A stretch of 15,580 nucleotides of DNA, taken from UBA5070 sp035352895 (GTDB lineage Bacteria > Fibrobacterota > Fibrobacteria > UBA5070). The position numbers and the translations under genes are program-made. Location: the NCBI GenBank assembly GCA_035352895.1, contig DAOPYN010000078.1, positions 1 to 15,580 of the forward strand, in the 5' to 3' direction. The notes below the pieces were generated by a model, which was not told where the DNA came from, did not search any database, and saw only the letters and a program-made list of their open reading frames with translations. This document shows positions 6,363 to 14,486 of this stretch, one piece after another; within the stretch, counting starts at the first letter, position 1; each line of letters starts with the position of its first letter.

Positions 6363-8296
6363 GGCTTCTCCTCCGCGGGAATGGTCACGGTGACGGAGAC
6401 CGGATTCAAGGAAGTCCCCCGCACGATCGGTGGCGGACAGATTTTGCAGTCATAGGCTCCCGGAGCCAATTGCAGATCCCACCGGAGGACATGATCGGGA
6501 TCGGAAAGCCTTCGATTCCCTTCCGGAGCACCGGGCACCTGGATCAAGGATCCGCTCGGCCCTTTGATTTCCAAACGACAAACCCCGGCGACCTCTTCGG
6601 CCGGGGGAGAGTTGGGGTCGAACCCCGAGGCGGCGGTGAACAAGCCTCGGGTGGGAAGGGAGATGCAGGCCAAGGCGCCGTTGTAGGACACGGAAACCTG
6701 TCCCAGACCTGGAGTCAGGTCCAGGTCGCGCTTGGCTTCCGCCTCGGATTCCGACAGCATGCTGGATGCGGACGACTTGAGGCCATCGAGCAATCCCGAG
6801 GTGGATTTGGGGACCGCGCCTTTCGAAGCCTTGGTGGACTTGGGAACGAACATGAGCTCCAAACCGAACTTTCCCGTTTCCAGGAATTTCGGGTTCTTGG
6901 ATTTTCCTTTGGAAAAGACCGCTCGAGCCCGTCCGCCCAGCTGATTGGCCGTTTGCCAAAGAGTGTCCTCGGCGGCGAGTCCGGAATCCAGATTCGCCTT
7001 CTGGCACAACCGCATCTTGATTTGACCCGACTGCCACAGCGACAGATCGCCCAAAAGCTCCACCTCCACCTCCCAGGTCAATTCCTGTGGGGCATTCTTC
7101 CTGGCCGCCACCTTCACCCAATTGGGCGTTGCGAATGCCTTTCCGAACGCACGGCTGAAGGTCCCCAGGGCGTCCGGCAAGGAATGGCTGACCACGGATC
7201 CCTCCGGGATTTCCGCGGGCAAGCGCATCAACTCCTCGTTGATGTGCCCGAAATTGCGCCCGAATCCGCGCACGAAATGCATGTCGAAGCTGTAGTCGCT
7301 TCCCACCCAATCCGGATGGACCTCCTCGAAGACCTTCTTCAACAATGGTTTGGGAGAGAAGGTGAACTCGATCTTGGATCCCGCGAAGGGGGGGATGGTC
7401 AGGTGGTATTTCTTGGTCTTGGCCGATTCCGTCCCCTTGACCGGAACGAACTTGCGGAAGGCGTTGATCTTGTAGACGGCACCGGCCAGATCGTTGGATG
7501 TGGAGATCACGCATCCGTTGCCGTCCGCATCGATGGACTCCACCTTGAATTGGGCCTTGGCGAGCAGGGCCAGATCGTTCAAGGCGCGCAGCAATCTTTC
7601 GTGGATGCGTCGGTTCTTGGGAAGCCATCTGGACAGATCGTTCCAGCTGTACTCGCTGGTGATCATCAGAGGCGGAGGTGTCTTCTGCTTTTTCTTCGGA
7701 TCCTTCGGTGCGGGTGGCTTCAGGGAGGCCAGCTTGTCCTTGCCGGCCTTCGACAGGCCCTTGATGTACAAGGGATCCATGTCCAGCAGATCCTTGTCCA
7801 GAAGCTGTGATTGCGGATCCAGCCCCGGCAAGGAGTACGCCGGAACGCACAGGCCGGACGGCGTCCGCGCGCCATCCTTCACGCGCACCAGCTCCACCAG
7901 GGTGCGGAATCCGCTGCGCAAGGGAGGCAGGCCCCAAGGGATCGCCCAGGAGTACAATCCAGGGGTTTCGGAAACCTCCTCGATCACATCGATTCCCGAC
8001 TTGATTTCCCCGAAGGAAGGCGTGGGAATCTGGATGGCTTCCTTGCCCCAGACCTTGGTGTCGTCCAGGTCGTCGTCGTGGTCGGGGATCACCTTCCAGA
8101 CACCCCAGAAGTCGGCGCCGATTTCCGTCGCACCGATCCCCGTCCCGCCGATCTCCACGAAAAACCGCAGCACCTTGGGGATGAAGACCGTGCGGATCTC
8201 GGGATCGTCGGCTAGGTCGCTGGAGGTCAACGCGTCGGACACGCTGCTCTTCACGGCACCCAGAGCATCCCTGGCGGTGGACATGCCGAAGGACAT
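6359..8296 (-). CDS. Unrecognised 645-residue protein of the effector operon
   Basis: I do not recognise this family. The start is ATG 8296-8294 with AAGGA 7 bases upstream; the preceding gene's stop is 15 bases away. Its own stop overlaps the next start as ATGA. There is no signal peptide or clear membrane helix. Visible parts are an N-terminal region with an acidic patch (DHDDDLDDTKVWG, near 72-84), and a Lys/Pro-rich linker (about 193-210) just before a possible helical segment at EYSWNDLSRWL. Then come a central alpha/beta region (DMHFVRGFGRNFGHINEEL; PEGSVVSHSLPDALGTFSR), a beta stretch (LTWEVEVELLGDLSLWQSG), a Ser-rich segment, and a C-terminal beta domain of about 90 residues that resembles the Ig-like units of its neighbours. 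The tight coupling between two hydrolase genes suggests a third cargo, a carrier or a structural partner. No catalytic motif is evident. Confidence 0.8.
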   Translation of the reverse strand: MSFGMSTARDALGAVKSSVSDALTSSDLADDPEIRTVFIPKVLRFFVEIGGTGIGATEIGADFWGVWKVIPDHDDDLDDTKVWGKEAIQIPTPSFGEIKSGIDVIEEVSETPGLYSWAIPWGLPPLRSGFRTLVELVRVKDGARTPSGLCVPAYSLPGLDPQSQLLDKDLLDMDPLYIKGLSKAGKDKLASLKPPAPKDPKKKQKTPPPLMITSEYSWNDLSRWLPKNRRIHERLLRALNDLALLAKAQFKVESIDADGNGCVISTSNDLAGAVYKINAFRKFVPVKGTESAKTKKYHLTIPPFAGSKIEFTFSPKPLLKKVFEEVHPDWVGSDYSFDMHFVRGFGRNFGHINEELMRLPAEIPEGSVVSHSLPDALGTFSRAFGKAFATPNWVKVAARKNAPQELTWEVEVELLGDLSLWQSGQIKMRLCQKANLDSGLAAEDTLWQTANQLGGRARAVFSKGKSKNPKFLETGKFGLELMFVPKSTKASKGAVPKSTSGLLDGLKSSASSMLSESEAEAKRDLDLTPGLGQVSVSYNGALACISLPTRGLFTAASGFDPNSPPAEEVAGVCRLEIKGPSGSLIQVPGAPEGNRRLSDPDHVLRWDLQLAPGAYDCKICPPPIVRGTSLNPVSVTVTIPAEEKP

Positions 8297-8311
8297 CGCC
8301 TCGTCCTTGGC

Positions 8312-11300
8312 CTAGCTTTTCAGGGAATCGAGCGAAAAATCGGACGGCGCGCGGCTCAAGGCACTGGCCGCGAGGGAAGGCGCCGGTGCCGGGGTCTGCC
8401 CGACGGGCGCGTACACGGGATTGTCTGCCTGTTTTTCCAGTCGCACACTTCCCACCGGAGCGGTTTGGCCAGGCTCCATGATCCGGTAGAGGTCGTCGGA
8501 CAACACCACCAGGAAGGAATCCCCGAGCATCACCTTGGAATCCCGCACCAGGAAACCCACACCGACAGGATTGAGAACGGAACTGGGAGAATTGTCCTTC
8601 TGGGCCTTGCGCTCGAGTGGATCCCGGAACAGGGGCCAGATCTTTTCGGAGGGGTCGATCTTCGGGGGTTCCTGCACCTCAGGATCGGCTTTGCCCTTTC
8701 CGGTCAGTTTTTTGGCGGCCTCCGCGGCTTTCTTGGCTTCCGCCTGTTCCTTGAGCTTGGCGGCGATCTGGTCGGAGATCCGCTGGAGGCGATCGATGTG
8801 CAACAGCTCCAGGATCCACTTCAAAGTGACCGGGTGCATGTTCTGGACCATGCCATTTTCCGGGAGGTCCCCTCCGATCAGATGCTTGGTCGAGCCCATG
8901 ACGGGAGATTCCGCCTTGCCGCTCCACCAGGCCAGCGAACCATCCGGAACGGCTTCCTTCACGCCATCTCCCAAGGCTTCCTTGTTGGCGGCGGGAACCC
9001 AGTCGCTCGCCTTGTTCAGGATCAGGTTCCGCCACTGCTTGGAGGTGAGCTCCTTGAAGCGGGCGAAATCCGCCGTCAGGGCGGGGCTTTCGCGGGTCCC
9101 GATCTGCGTCCCGGCCGTCACCCGTTCGATCTGCAACTGCTCGGCGTTGAGCGGGCCCTCCAGGAAGAATTCCACCGTCTTGGGGATGTGCGCGGCGGTC
9201 GGGAAGTTGCGGTCCCAGTGTTCGCTCGTGAGCGCCACGTCCGGCGGCAGTTTCTTGACGGCATCCCCACCCTCGTGGGTGATCGACGCCTTGGTGTCGG
9301 TGAGGTGCAGCAGATAGACAGGCCCCACCTGCTGGGACTTGTTGTTGACTTTTTTTGTCCATCTCAGGCGCAGTCGGTGTTCGTCCAGCTTGGGATCGCA
9401 TTTGGACGGCTCCACCAGATGCCGAAGCTCGAAGCGCACCTGGACGGCCGCCCCCTGCTTGGTGCCCTCGTTGTACAACACCAGGAGATCGCCGGGATCG
9501 AAGTCCTTCGGAACCTGGTCCAACCCCTGGGGGGCGGACGTCTTCAGGTTCGGAACCTGCGCATCCCGGAACTCCTTGCGGATCTGATCGCCATCGAAGA
9601 GAATGGCAGGGTCGGTGAATTCTAGAGTCGGGAAAGAATTGCTTTCGATTGAACGCTTCGAGGCTTTCTCCAATCTTTCAACTAGAAGCGAAAGGACGCC
9701 ACTTTCCTGTGTGGAGAACACCTCCCAGTGGATCAGGCGGTTGATGATCTTGTATGCGGTCCCATCTTTCCCTTTGAGGGGAGGAAAGGGCTTGGTGGGG
9801 AAGTTGTCCGTCCGGCCGATCACGTCTCCGGCCTTGACGGCAACGAAGGGCCGATCGAAACTGACCATGTTCCCTTCGCGCAACCGCGACCAAAGATCGG
9901 CCAAGTGGCGTTCCGGGGCCTTCCATTCCCACCAGCGCATGGCCCTGCCCTCGGCATCCGTTTCCGATTTGACGGAAACCGTCACCAATTGGGAGCCATC
10001 CAGGGTCAGGGCCTTCACCTGCAGCTTGTCCTTTCCCGCCGCGTCGGTCAGGGGTTCGGCCGGCCACAGGCAGGTGCCCAACGGAAAGGAGTCCTCCGGT
10101 GGAGCTCCCACATCCGAAACCCGGATCAGCACGCCAAAGCGCCCCAAAAACAGGGAGCGAAGCCAGGGAATCTCGGCCAGGTCGCCTTGGATCTTCTGGG
10201 GAAGGGGGGCGTTTCCCAAGGCCGGCGACTGGAAGGCGGCCAGGTGCATGTACAGGGAATAGAGCGGGTAGTATTCCTTTTCCCCATCAGGCGACACGTC
10301 GTGGCGCACCAGCACGAAGTTGTTCCAGTTGCGCAGTTGCTGGTGCACGGTTTCGTTGGTGGAATTGTTCTCCATTTCGGCCATGCGCGCGGCCACGATG
10401 TAACCCGGAGCCATGGCCACCACGGGGTCGCCGTGGCGTTGGGACGCCAAGTGGATCCCTCCATGCAGGGACGACTTCCCCCCCGACGGCAGGGCCAACG
10501 GAAAGAATCCCCCTTCGGTGCTCTGCGATTCCGTGCTCCGCACCTCATGGAAGACCTTGGTCTTCTTCGCGTTTTCCGGATCCTTCTTGTGGGCGTCCTC
10601 TTCCTTCTTGTTGGCCTCCTTGGTGGCCGCGGCATCTTCTTCGGTGTGGATTTCCAGATGGGTGGTGGATTCGTTGTTGTCGTAGTAGAGAGCCGGATTC
10701 TTGCCGTCTCCCAATTGGATCGGAAAGAAGAAGGTCTTGCGGATCTCGTCGGGGGCGTCCAGCACCGTATCGGAGTACTCGAAGTGCATGTAGTCGCGAC
10801 GGCCTCCGTAGAAGCCGCCCCAGAAGAACTTGTGGTTCTGGAAGATCTTCACGATCTCGGGATGGATGTCGCACTTGCCGTTGTTGTCGTATTCGTTGTT
10901 GCGACCGTTGATGTCGATCGCCGATCCATAGGCGTGGTTGGAGAGGCGATCGAATCGATCCTTTTCCGTTCCGTCGATCTTCACGTGCAGGCGACCCATC
11001 TCGCGGTCGCGCCGGGCGTAGGTGATGTGTGGATCCTTGGTGGGGGAAAGCCCCGCGTAGTCCGGGTGGTTCAGCCAGGCACCTGTGACGGAATCTTTCA
11101 CGTAACGGAACGAATATCCATGCAACGCGGTGATGCGGTAGTCCAAACCCGCCGCCAGGATCTCCCGGAAGATCTGCTCCATGATGGGCACGACTCCCCG
11201 GTGGAGCTCCAATTCGAAGGTGCTGTCGCGCCTTTCGCCGCAACCCACCAGATACGCCTTGCGGATGTATTCGGCCTCGAAATTTTTCTGGGAGGGATCC

Positions 11301-11434
11301 GTGAAGGTCGCGGTCTTTTCCGGCACCTTGAGCTGGCGGAAGTAGGTCTTTTTGTAAACGGCCTCGACCTCCTTGGCCGAAGCGTAGCGCCGGATTCCGG
11401 GTCCAGGGATCAGACCTGTGGATGCATCAGCCAT
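8312..11434 (-). CDS. M15 peptidase / degenerate M23 fusion protein, putative cell-wall effector
   Basis: A 1040-residue protein starting at ATG 11434-11432, with GGAG 7 bases upstream; no signal peptide. Residues about 50-225 form an M15 (VanY/endolysin-type) peptidase domain. It has SNHAYGSAIDI (zinc ligands His167 and Asp174) and DYMHFEY (base Asp214, ligand His217), the pattern of M15C endolysins such as Ply500 that cut peptide stems. A charged linker (265-300) leads to an M23-like domain (about 310-580): LHGGIHLA, GDPVVAMAPGYIVAA, LYMHL, GDVIGRTDN and LIHWEVF. It lacks two key M23 residues: HxGxD reads HxGxH (His328) and the terminal HxH reads LxH (Leu567). About 130 extra residues separate LYMHL from GDVIG. 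The remainder holds a beta region, NMHPVTLKWILELL, an Ala/Lys-rich coiled coil near 905-940, and a Pro/Ala-rich tail. The position after PAAR and DUF2169 genes suggests injected peptidoglycan-directed cargo. Confidence 0.87.
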   Translation of the reverse strand: MADASTGLIPGPGIRRYASAKEVEAVYKKTYFRQLKVPEKTATFTDPSQKNFEAEYIRKAYLVGCGERRDSTFELELHRGVVPIMEQIFREILAAGLDYRITALHGYSFRYVKDSVTGAWLNHPDYAGLSPTKDPHITYARRDREMGRLHVKIDGTEKDRFDRLSNHAYGSAIDINGRNNEYDNNGKCDIHPEIVKIFQNHKFFWGGFYGGRRDYMHFEYSDTVLDAPDEIRKTFFFPIQLGDGKNPALYYDNNESTTHLEIHTEEDAAATKEANKKEEDAHKKDPENAKKTKVFHEVRSTESQSTEGGFFPLALPSGGKSSLHGGIHLASQRHGDPVVAMAPGYIVAARMAEMENNSTNETVHQQLRNWNNFVLVRHDVSPDGEKEYYPLYSLYMHLAAFQSPALGNAPLPQKIQGDLAEIPWLRSLFLGRFGVLIRVSDVGAPPEDSFPLGTCLWPAEPLTDAAGKDKLQVKALTLDGSQLVTVSVKSETDAEGRAMRWWEWKAPERHLADLWSRLREGNMVSFDRPFVAVKAGDVIGRTDNFPTKPFPPLKGKDGTAYKIINRLIHWEVFSTQESGVLSLLVERLEKASKRSIESNSFPTLEFTDPAILFDGDQIRKEFRDAQVPNLKTSAPQGLDQVPKDFDPGDLLVLYNEGTKQGAAVQVRFELRHLVEPSKCDPKLDEHRLRLRWTKKVNNKSQQVGPVYLLHLTDTKASITHEGGDAVKKLPPDVALTSEHWDRNFPTAAHIPKTVEFFLEGPLNAEQLQIERVTAGTQIGTRESPALTADFARFKELTSKQWRNLILNKASDWVPAANKEALGDGVKEAVPDGSLAWWSGKAESPVMGSTKHLIGGDLPENGMVQNMHPVTLKWILELLHIDRLQRISDQIAAKLKEQAEAKKAAEAAKKLTGKGKADPEVQEPPKIDPSEKIWPLFRDPLERKAQKDNSPSSVLNPVGVGFLVRDSKVMLGDSFLVVLSDDLYRIMEPGQTAPVGSVRLEKQADNPVYAPVGQTPAPAPSLAASALSRAPSDFSLDSLKS

Positions 11435-11493
11435 GGTTCACTCCGTTTCCTGAACTTCCGATCGCGCGTTTGGATGGCTCTCTCCGAACAGAT

Positions 11494-12507
11494 TCATTCG
11501 TCCTCCACCGGAGGTTTCGGCTTGATGTTGACATACCCTTGCAAGGAATCGCGCCAGACCAAACCGAAATGGCGAGGAACAAACTTCTTACTGAGTTCGT
11601 CGCCATCTGTTGAGCAGTATTCGTAGAACCCATCCCCGTTCAGATCGAACAGGTGCATCCCCAAGGTCCATTGGGTGGCCAGGGCGGTGCGGAATTCCCC
11701 CGTGGCGGGACGGAAGGTGCGCACGTGCGAGATATGGCGACGCACCGGTTTGTAGCCGGGCTTGCGGACGATTTCGATCCGGATCATGTACAGCAACTGC
11801 AGGCCCCGACCGATCGGGTAGAACGCGTAGTCGTCCAAGGGCTCCACCTCGGTGCCCAGGGTTTCCGGCGCGCTCCAGCGTTTCTCCAGGGTGTCGAACA
11901 CCTTAAGGCGCGCTCGGTAGTACCCTTCGCCTGTGGTTTCCGCGTACAGTCCCGGCCAATAGCGGTCCGGGCCGTCCAGCAGGTTGTACAACCCAATCCG
12001 ATTGGCCGAATCGATCAGGCGTCGGTAGCGCACCAGGTCGCCGCTGGCCACCTTGGCACCCGTGGTCTTCACGACGCAGCCCAAGGTTTTGGCGGCCCGC
12101 TTCAGGCGCTTCAGATTGTCCGGATCCTGGTTGGAGGGATAGTTGTACAAAGCCGAGACCCCGTACCAGCGGTCGCCCTTCAGGCCATCCACCCCCAATC
12201 CCGGTTGGCGATATTTCAGTTCGTTGGTGATTCCCGACGGATTGATGTACTGCTCGTTGGGCGCCGACGGGTTGTCGTACGCATACGCCAAGGGCTTTTC
12301 CACCAGCTCCGATTTCTGTCCACCCTCCGCGCACACCAGAAGCGTTCGTTGGCCCAGATCGGTGCCGAGGTCCACCACGGCCGCCAAGGGGGACAAGAGC
12401 TCCGGATCCGCGGCTTGGGACCCGCCCAGCGAAACCAGCACCAGGACGCCCCATGCCGCGAACCTTGGCCCCGTTCGAGTGGCCTGCAATGATACGGATC
12501 CGAACAT
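11494..12507 (-). CDS. Exported protein of unknown function, second tandem copy (candidate immunity protein)
   Basis: A 337-residue protein and near copy of the gene directly upstream (12510-13481). ATG 12507-12505 is preferred over the GTG at 12513 because GGAG (12516-12513) lies 5 bases before it and would overlap the GTG. The GTG would overlap the upstream stop as GTGA. The N-terminus is a plausible Sec signal peptide: a basic region, then WGVLVLVSLGG, with cleavage likely after SQA before ADPELL. The mature core has no family I recognise. DLNGDGFYE near the C-terminus resembles a calcium-binding EF-hand or FG-GAP loop. A periplasmic location and a place just before the M15/M23 gene fit an immunity protein against wall-degrading effectors, but this is inference from position and export only. 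A structural, sensor or surface role is equally open. Confidence 0.85.
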   Translation of the reverse strand: MFGSVSLQATRTGPRFAAWGVLVLVSLGGSQAADPELLSPLAAVVDLGTDLGQRTLLVCAEGGQKSELVEKPLAYAYDNPSAPNEQYINPSGITNELKYRQPGLGVDGLKGDRWYGVSALYNYPSNQDPDNLKRLKRAAKTLGCVVKTTGAKVASGDLVRYRRLIDSANRIGLYNLLDGPDRYWPGLYAETTGEGYYRARLKVFDTLEKRWSAPETLGTEVEPLDDYAFYPIGRGLQLLYMIRIEIVRKPGYKPVRRHISHVRTFRPATGEFRTALATQWTLGMHLFDLNGDGFYEYCSTDGDELSKKFVPRHFGLVWRDSLQGYVNIKPKPPVEDE

Positions 12508-13439
12508 GTTCACTCCACTTTGCCACGAGGCTTTGGCTGGATATCAAAGTACCCCTGCAAGGAATCTCGCCAAACCAGACCGAAATAATCAGGCTGGAAT
12601 CCTTTCCGGATACGATCCGTGCTCGATACCGCACCGTAGTCGTAGAACCCGTCGCCGTTCAGATCGAACAGGTGCATCCCCAGGGTCCACTGCGTGGCCA
12701 GGGCCGTGCGGAATTCCCCCGTGGCGGGGCGGAACGTGCGCACATGCGAAATGTGGCGGCGCACCGGCTTGGTGCCGGGCTTGCGGACCATTTCGATCCG
12801 GATCATGTACAGCAACTGCAAGCCCCGGCCGATCGGGTAGAAGGAGAAATCGTCCAAGGGCTCCAGCTCCGTGCCCAAGGTTTCCGGGGCGCTCCAACGC
12901 TTCTCCAGAGTGTCGAACACCCGAAGGCGCGCCCGGAAGTACCCGTCGCCATTGGATTCGGCGTACAGTCCAGGCCAGTAACGGTCCGGACCATCCAGCA
13001 GGTTGTACAGTCCAATCCGGCTGGCCGAATCGATCAATCGCCGGTAGCGCACCAGGTCGCCGCTGGCCACCTTGGCACCCGTGGTCTTCAGGACGCAGCC
13101 CAAGGTCTTCGCCGCGCGCTTCAGTCGCTTCAGGTTGTCGGGGTCCTTGTTGCTGGGATGGTTGTACAGGGCGGACACCCCGTACCAGCGCTCGCTCTTG
13201 AGCCCCTCCACCCCGAAACCGGGTTGGCGATATTTCAGTTCGTTGGTGATCCCTGACGGATTGATGTACTGCTCGTTGGGCGCCGAAGGATTGTCATACG
13301 CATACGCCAACGGCTTCTCCTTCAAATCCGATTTCTGTCCAGCCTCGGCGCACACCAGGAGTGTTCGTTGGCCCAGATCGGTGCCGAGGTCCACCACAGG
13401 CGCCAAAGGGGACAAGAGCTCGGGATCCGCGGCTTGGGA
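11516..13439 (-). repeat. Tandem gene duplication, two direct repeat units of about 0.9 kb
   Basis: Bases about 11516-12420 and 12532-13439 are homologous along their whole length with an offset near 1019 bases. Long stretches are identical, for example around the core encoding ATQWTLGMHLFDLNGDGFY. Differences are mostly at synonymous third positions. The units encode the cores of the two exported proteins. Homology stops abruptly at the mature N-terminus, so the signal peptides differ completely, and it fades in the last 40 or so codons. Confidence 0.9.
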
Positions 13440-13481
13440 GCACGCACATGCCAGCAATCCGAAGATCATGGAGCGTTGCAT
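12510..13481 (-). CDS. Exported protein of unknown function, first tandem copy (candidate immunity protein)
   Basis: A 323-residue protein starting at ATG 13481-13479. A GTG at 13511 that overlaps the PAAR gene's stop as GTGA would add ten residues. No strong ribosome site supports either start. The N-terminus MQRSMIFGLLACACSQA is a short export signal. LLAC fits a lipobox, so it may be a lipoprotein, or it may be cut after SQA like its paralog. From ADPELL to DLNGDGFY it is about 90% identical to the gene at 11494-12507, with some 20 substitutions over about 260 residues. The final 40 residues then diverge markedly (GAVSSTDRIRKGFQP against CSTDGDELSKKFVP). It carries the same DxNxDG loop and no recognised catalytic motif. 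Placed right after the PAAR gene, it may protect against or assist the cargo. The long in-frame extension upstream to 14345 is an artefact of overlap with the PAAR gene. Confidence 0.85.
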   Translation of the reverse strand: MQRSMIFGLLACACSQAADPELLSPLAPVVDLGTDLGQRTLLVCAEAGQKSDLKEKPLAYAYDNPSAPNEQYINPSGITNELKYRQPGFGVEGLKSERWYGVSALYNHPSNKDPDNLKRLKRAAKTLGCVLKTTGAKVASGDLVRYRRLIDSASRIGLYNLLDGPDRYWPGLYAESNGDGYFRARLRVFDTLEKRWSAPETLGTELEPLDDFSFYPIGRGLQLLYMIRIEMVRKPGTKPVRRHISHVRTFRPATGEFRTALATQWTLGMHLFDLNGDGFYDYGAVSSTDRIRKGFQPDYFGLVWRDSLQGYFDIQPKPRGKVE

Positions 13482-13507
13482 ACTCGTCTGGAAAGATTTG
13501 CAGACGC

Positions 13508-14470
13508 TCACATCGACACCAACGGCGCGCGCGTATTGATCGGCTTGTCCTCCACCGGCTCCCGCTTGGCCACCGGCGACACCGCCACGACAAATCCTGC
13601 CGCGACCACGAAGCGGAAGCCCGCGATCCCTTCGGCGCCGTCCTCGCCGCAGGTGGAAAGCTCCGCGTCGCGGTAGGTCCAATCGACCTCGGCCGATCCT
13701 CCCTTGAGGCTCGCCACGTACACGCCGTGGGTGTATTCCTTCTCGTCCAGGCCCACCGCCTCCACGCGGAAGTCCACCCGCGTGCCGTCCTCCAGGCCCT
13801 TGGCCTTCACCTGCATCTTCACCTTCTCGCCGGGCTTGATGGAGGCCTTGGAGAACTTGGGTTCTTCCAGGGAGCAGATCTCCACCTCGAAGGATCCCTT
13901 CTTGGAATAGCCTCCTCGCTGGAAGGTGCCCTCCATGGTGGAACAGCACATCGATTTCTGTCCGTCGGGGTCCTTGAGCGAAAACCAGACCCCGGCCAGC
14001 GGCCTGCCCGACGCGTCCTGGAAGGCGACCTTGATCTCGTGGCTTTCGGAAGTCTTGGCCTCGTGCTTGGGCGGAGCCACGGTGTTCACCGCCTTGGGGC
14101 CCTTGACGGAAGCCGCCGCGGCCGCCGCGGCCGCTCCCGCGCTGCCCGCCTGGGAGCCGCTGCCCACCTCGCCGATCATCACGGTGGGGCACCCCATGAT
14201 CACGCTGGACGGAGGCCCCACGCACACGGCCATGTCGCCCATGCGCGCCGCGGGCTTCTTGCCCACCAGCACGCCCGTGCTCCCCAGCGTGATGGGCCCG
14301 CCCACGTGCGGGATGGGAGGCGTTCCGGGGGTCATCATGGGGCACATGTGCATGTCGCCCAGGGTGGCCGCGGGCATCTTGCCGATCAGCACCGTGGGCA
14401 CCCCGGGTCCGGAGATCATGCCGCCATGGGCGGTGGGGTCGGTCAGACGGGCGGCGGGTTTGCCAGGCAT
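13508..14470 (-). CDS. PAAR/DUF4150-type spike-tip protein with C-terminal beta domains
   Basis: A 320-residue protein from ATG 14470-14468, with AGGAG 8 bases upstream; the DUF2169 stop is 16 bases away. Residues 1-103 form a PAAR/DUF4150 domain with the repeating signature PAARLTD (5-11), PAATLGD (33-39) and PAARMGD (73-79). Candidate zinc ligands include His15, His41, Cys43, His55 and Cys83. PAAR proteins cap the VgrG spike and often carry or recruit effectors. An Ala-rich linker (about 105-122) leads to a carrier-like domain (DASGRPLAGVWFSLKDPDG, near 142-160; GSFEVEI) and then an Ig-like unit (ASIKPGEKVKMQVKAKGL; GGSAEVDWTYR) like those in neighbouring proteins. No toxin motif is visible, so it probably sharpens the spike and docks cargo through its beta domains. 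Adjacency to a DUF2169 gene is the classic arrangement. Confidence 0.9.
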   Translation of the reverse strand: MPGKPAARLTDPTAHGGMISGPGVPTVLIGKMPAATLGDMHMCPMMTPGTPPIPHVGGPITLGSTGVLVGKKPAARMGDMAVCVGPPSSVIMGCPTVMIGEVGSGSQAGSAGAAAAAAAASVKGPKAVNTVAPPKHEAKTSESHEIKVAFQDASGRPLAGVWFSLKDPDGQKSMCCSTMEGTFQRGGYSKKGSFEVEICSLEEPKFSKASIKPGEKVKMQVKAKGLEDGTRVDFRVEAVGLDEKEYTHGVYVASLKGGSAEVDWTYRDAELSTCGEDGAEGIAGFRFVVAAGFVVAVSPVAKREPVEDKPINTRAPLVSM

Positions 14471-14486
14471 GGGGAGGTCTCCTCGT

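Noticed and set aside
11435..11493. Possible internal promoter or terminator between the exported protein gene and the M15/M23 gene
   Set aside because: The 59-base gap holds a ribosome site but no convincing -35/-10 pair or stable hairpin with a T-tract; it is more simply an intra-operon spacer.
9728..11626. 632-codon plus-strand frame
   Set aside because: It is antisense to the M15/M23 gene, and its Val/Gly/His-rich translation has no recognisable motif.
12510..14345. 611-codon minus-strand frame suggesting a fusion of a long N-terminus to the exported protein
   Set aside because: Upstream of about 13481 it overlaps the PAAR gene in another frame and encodes Gly/Arg-rich noise. The export signal begins at 13481, so the extension is an open-frame artefact.
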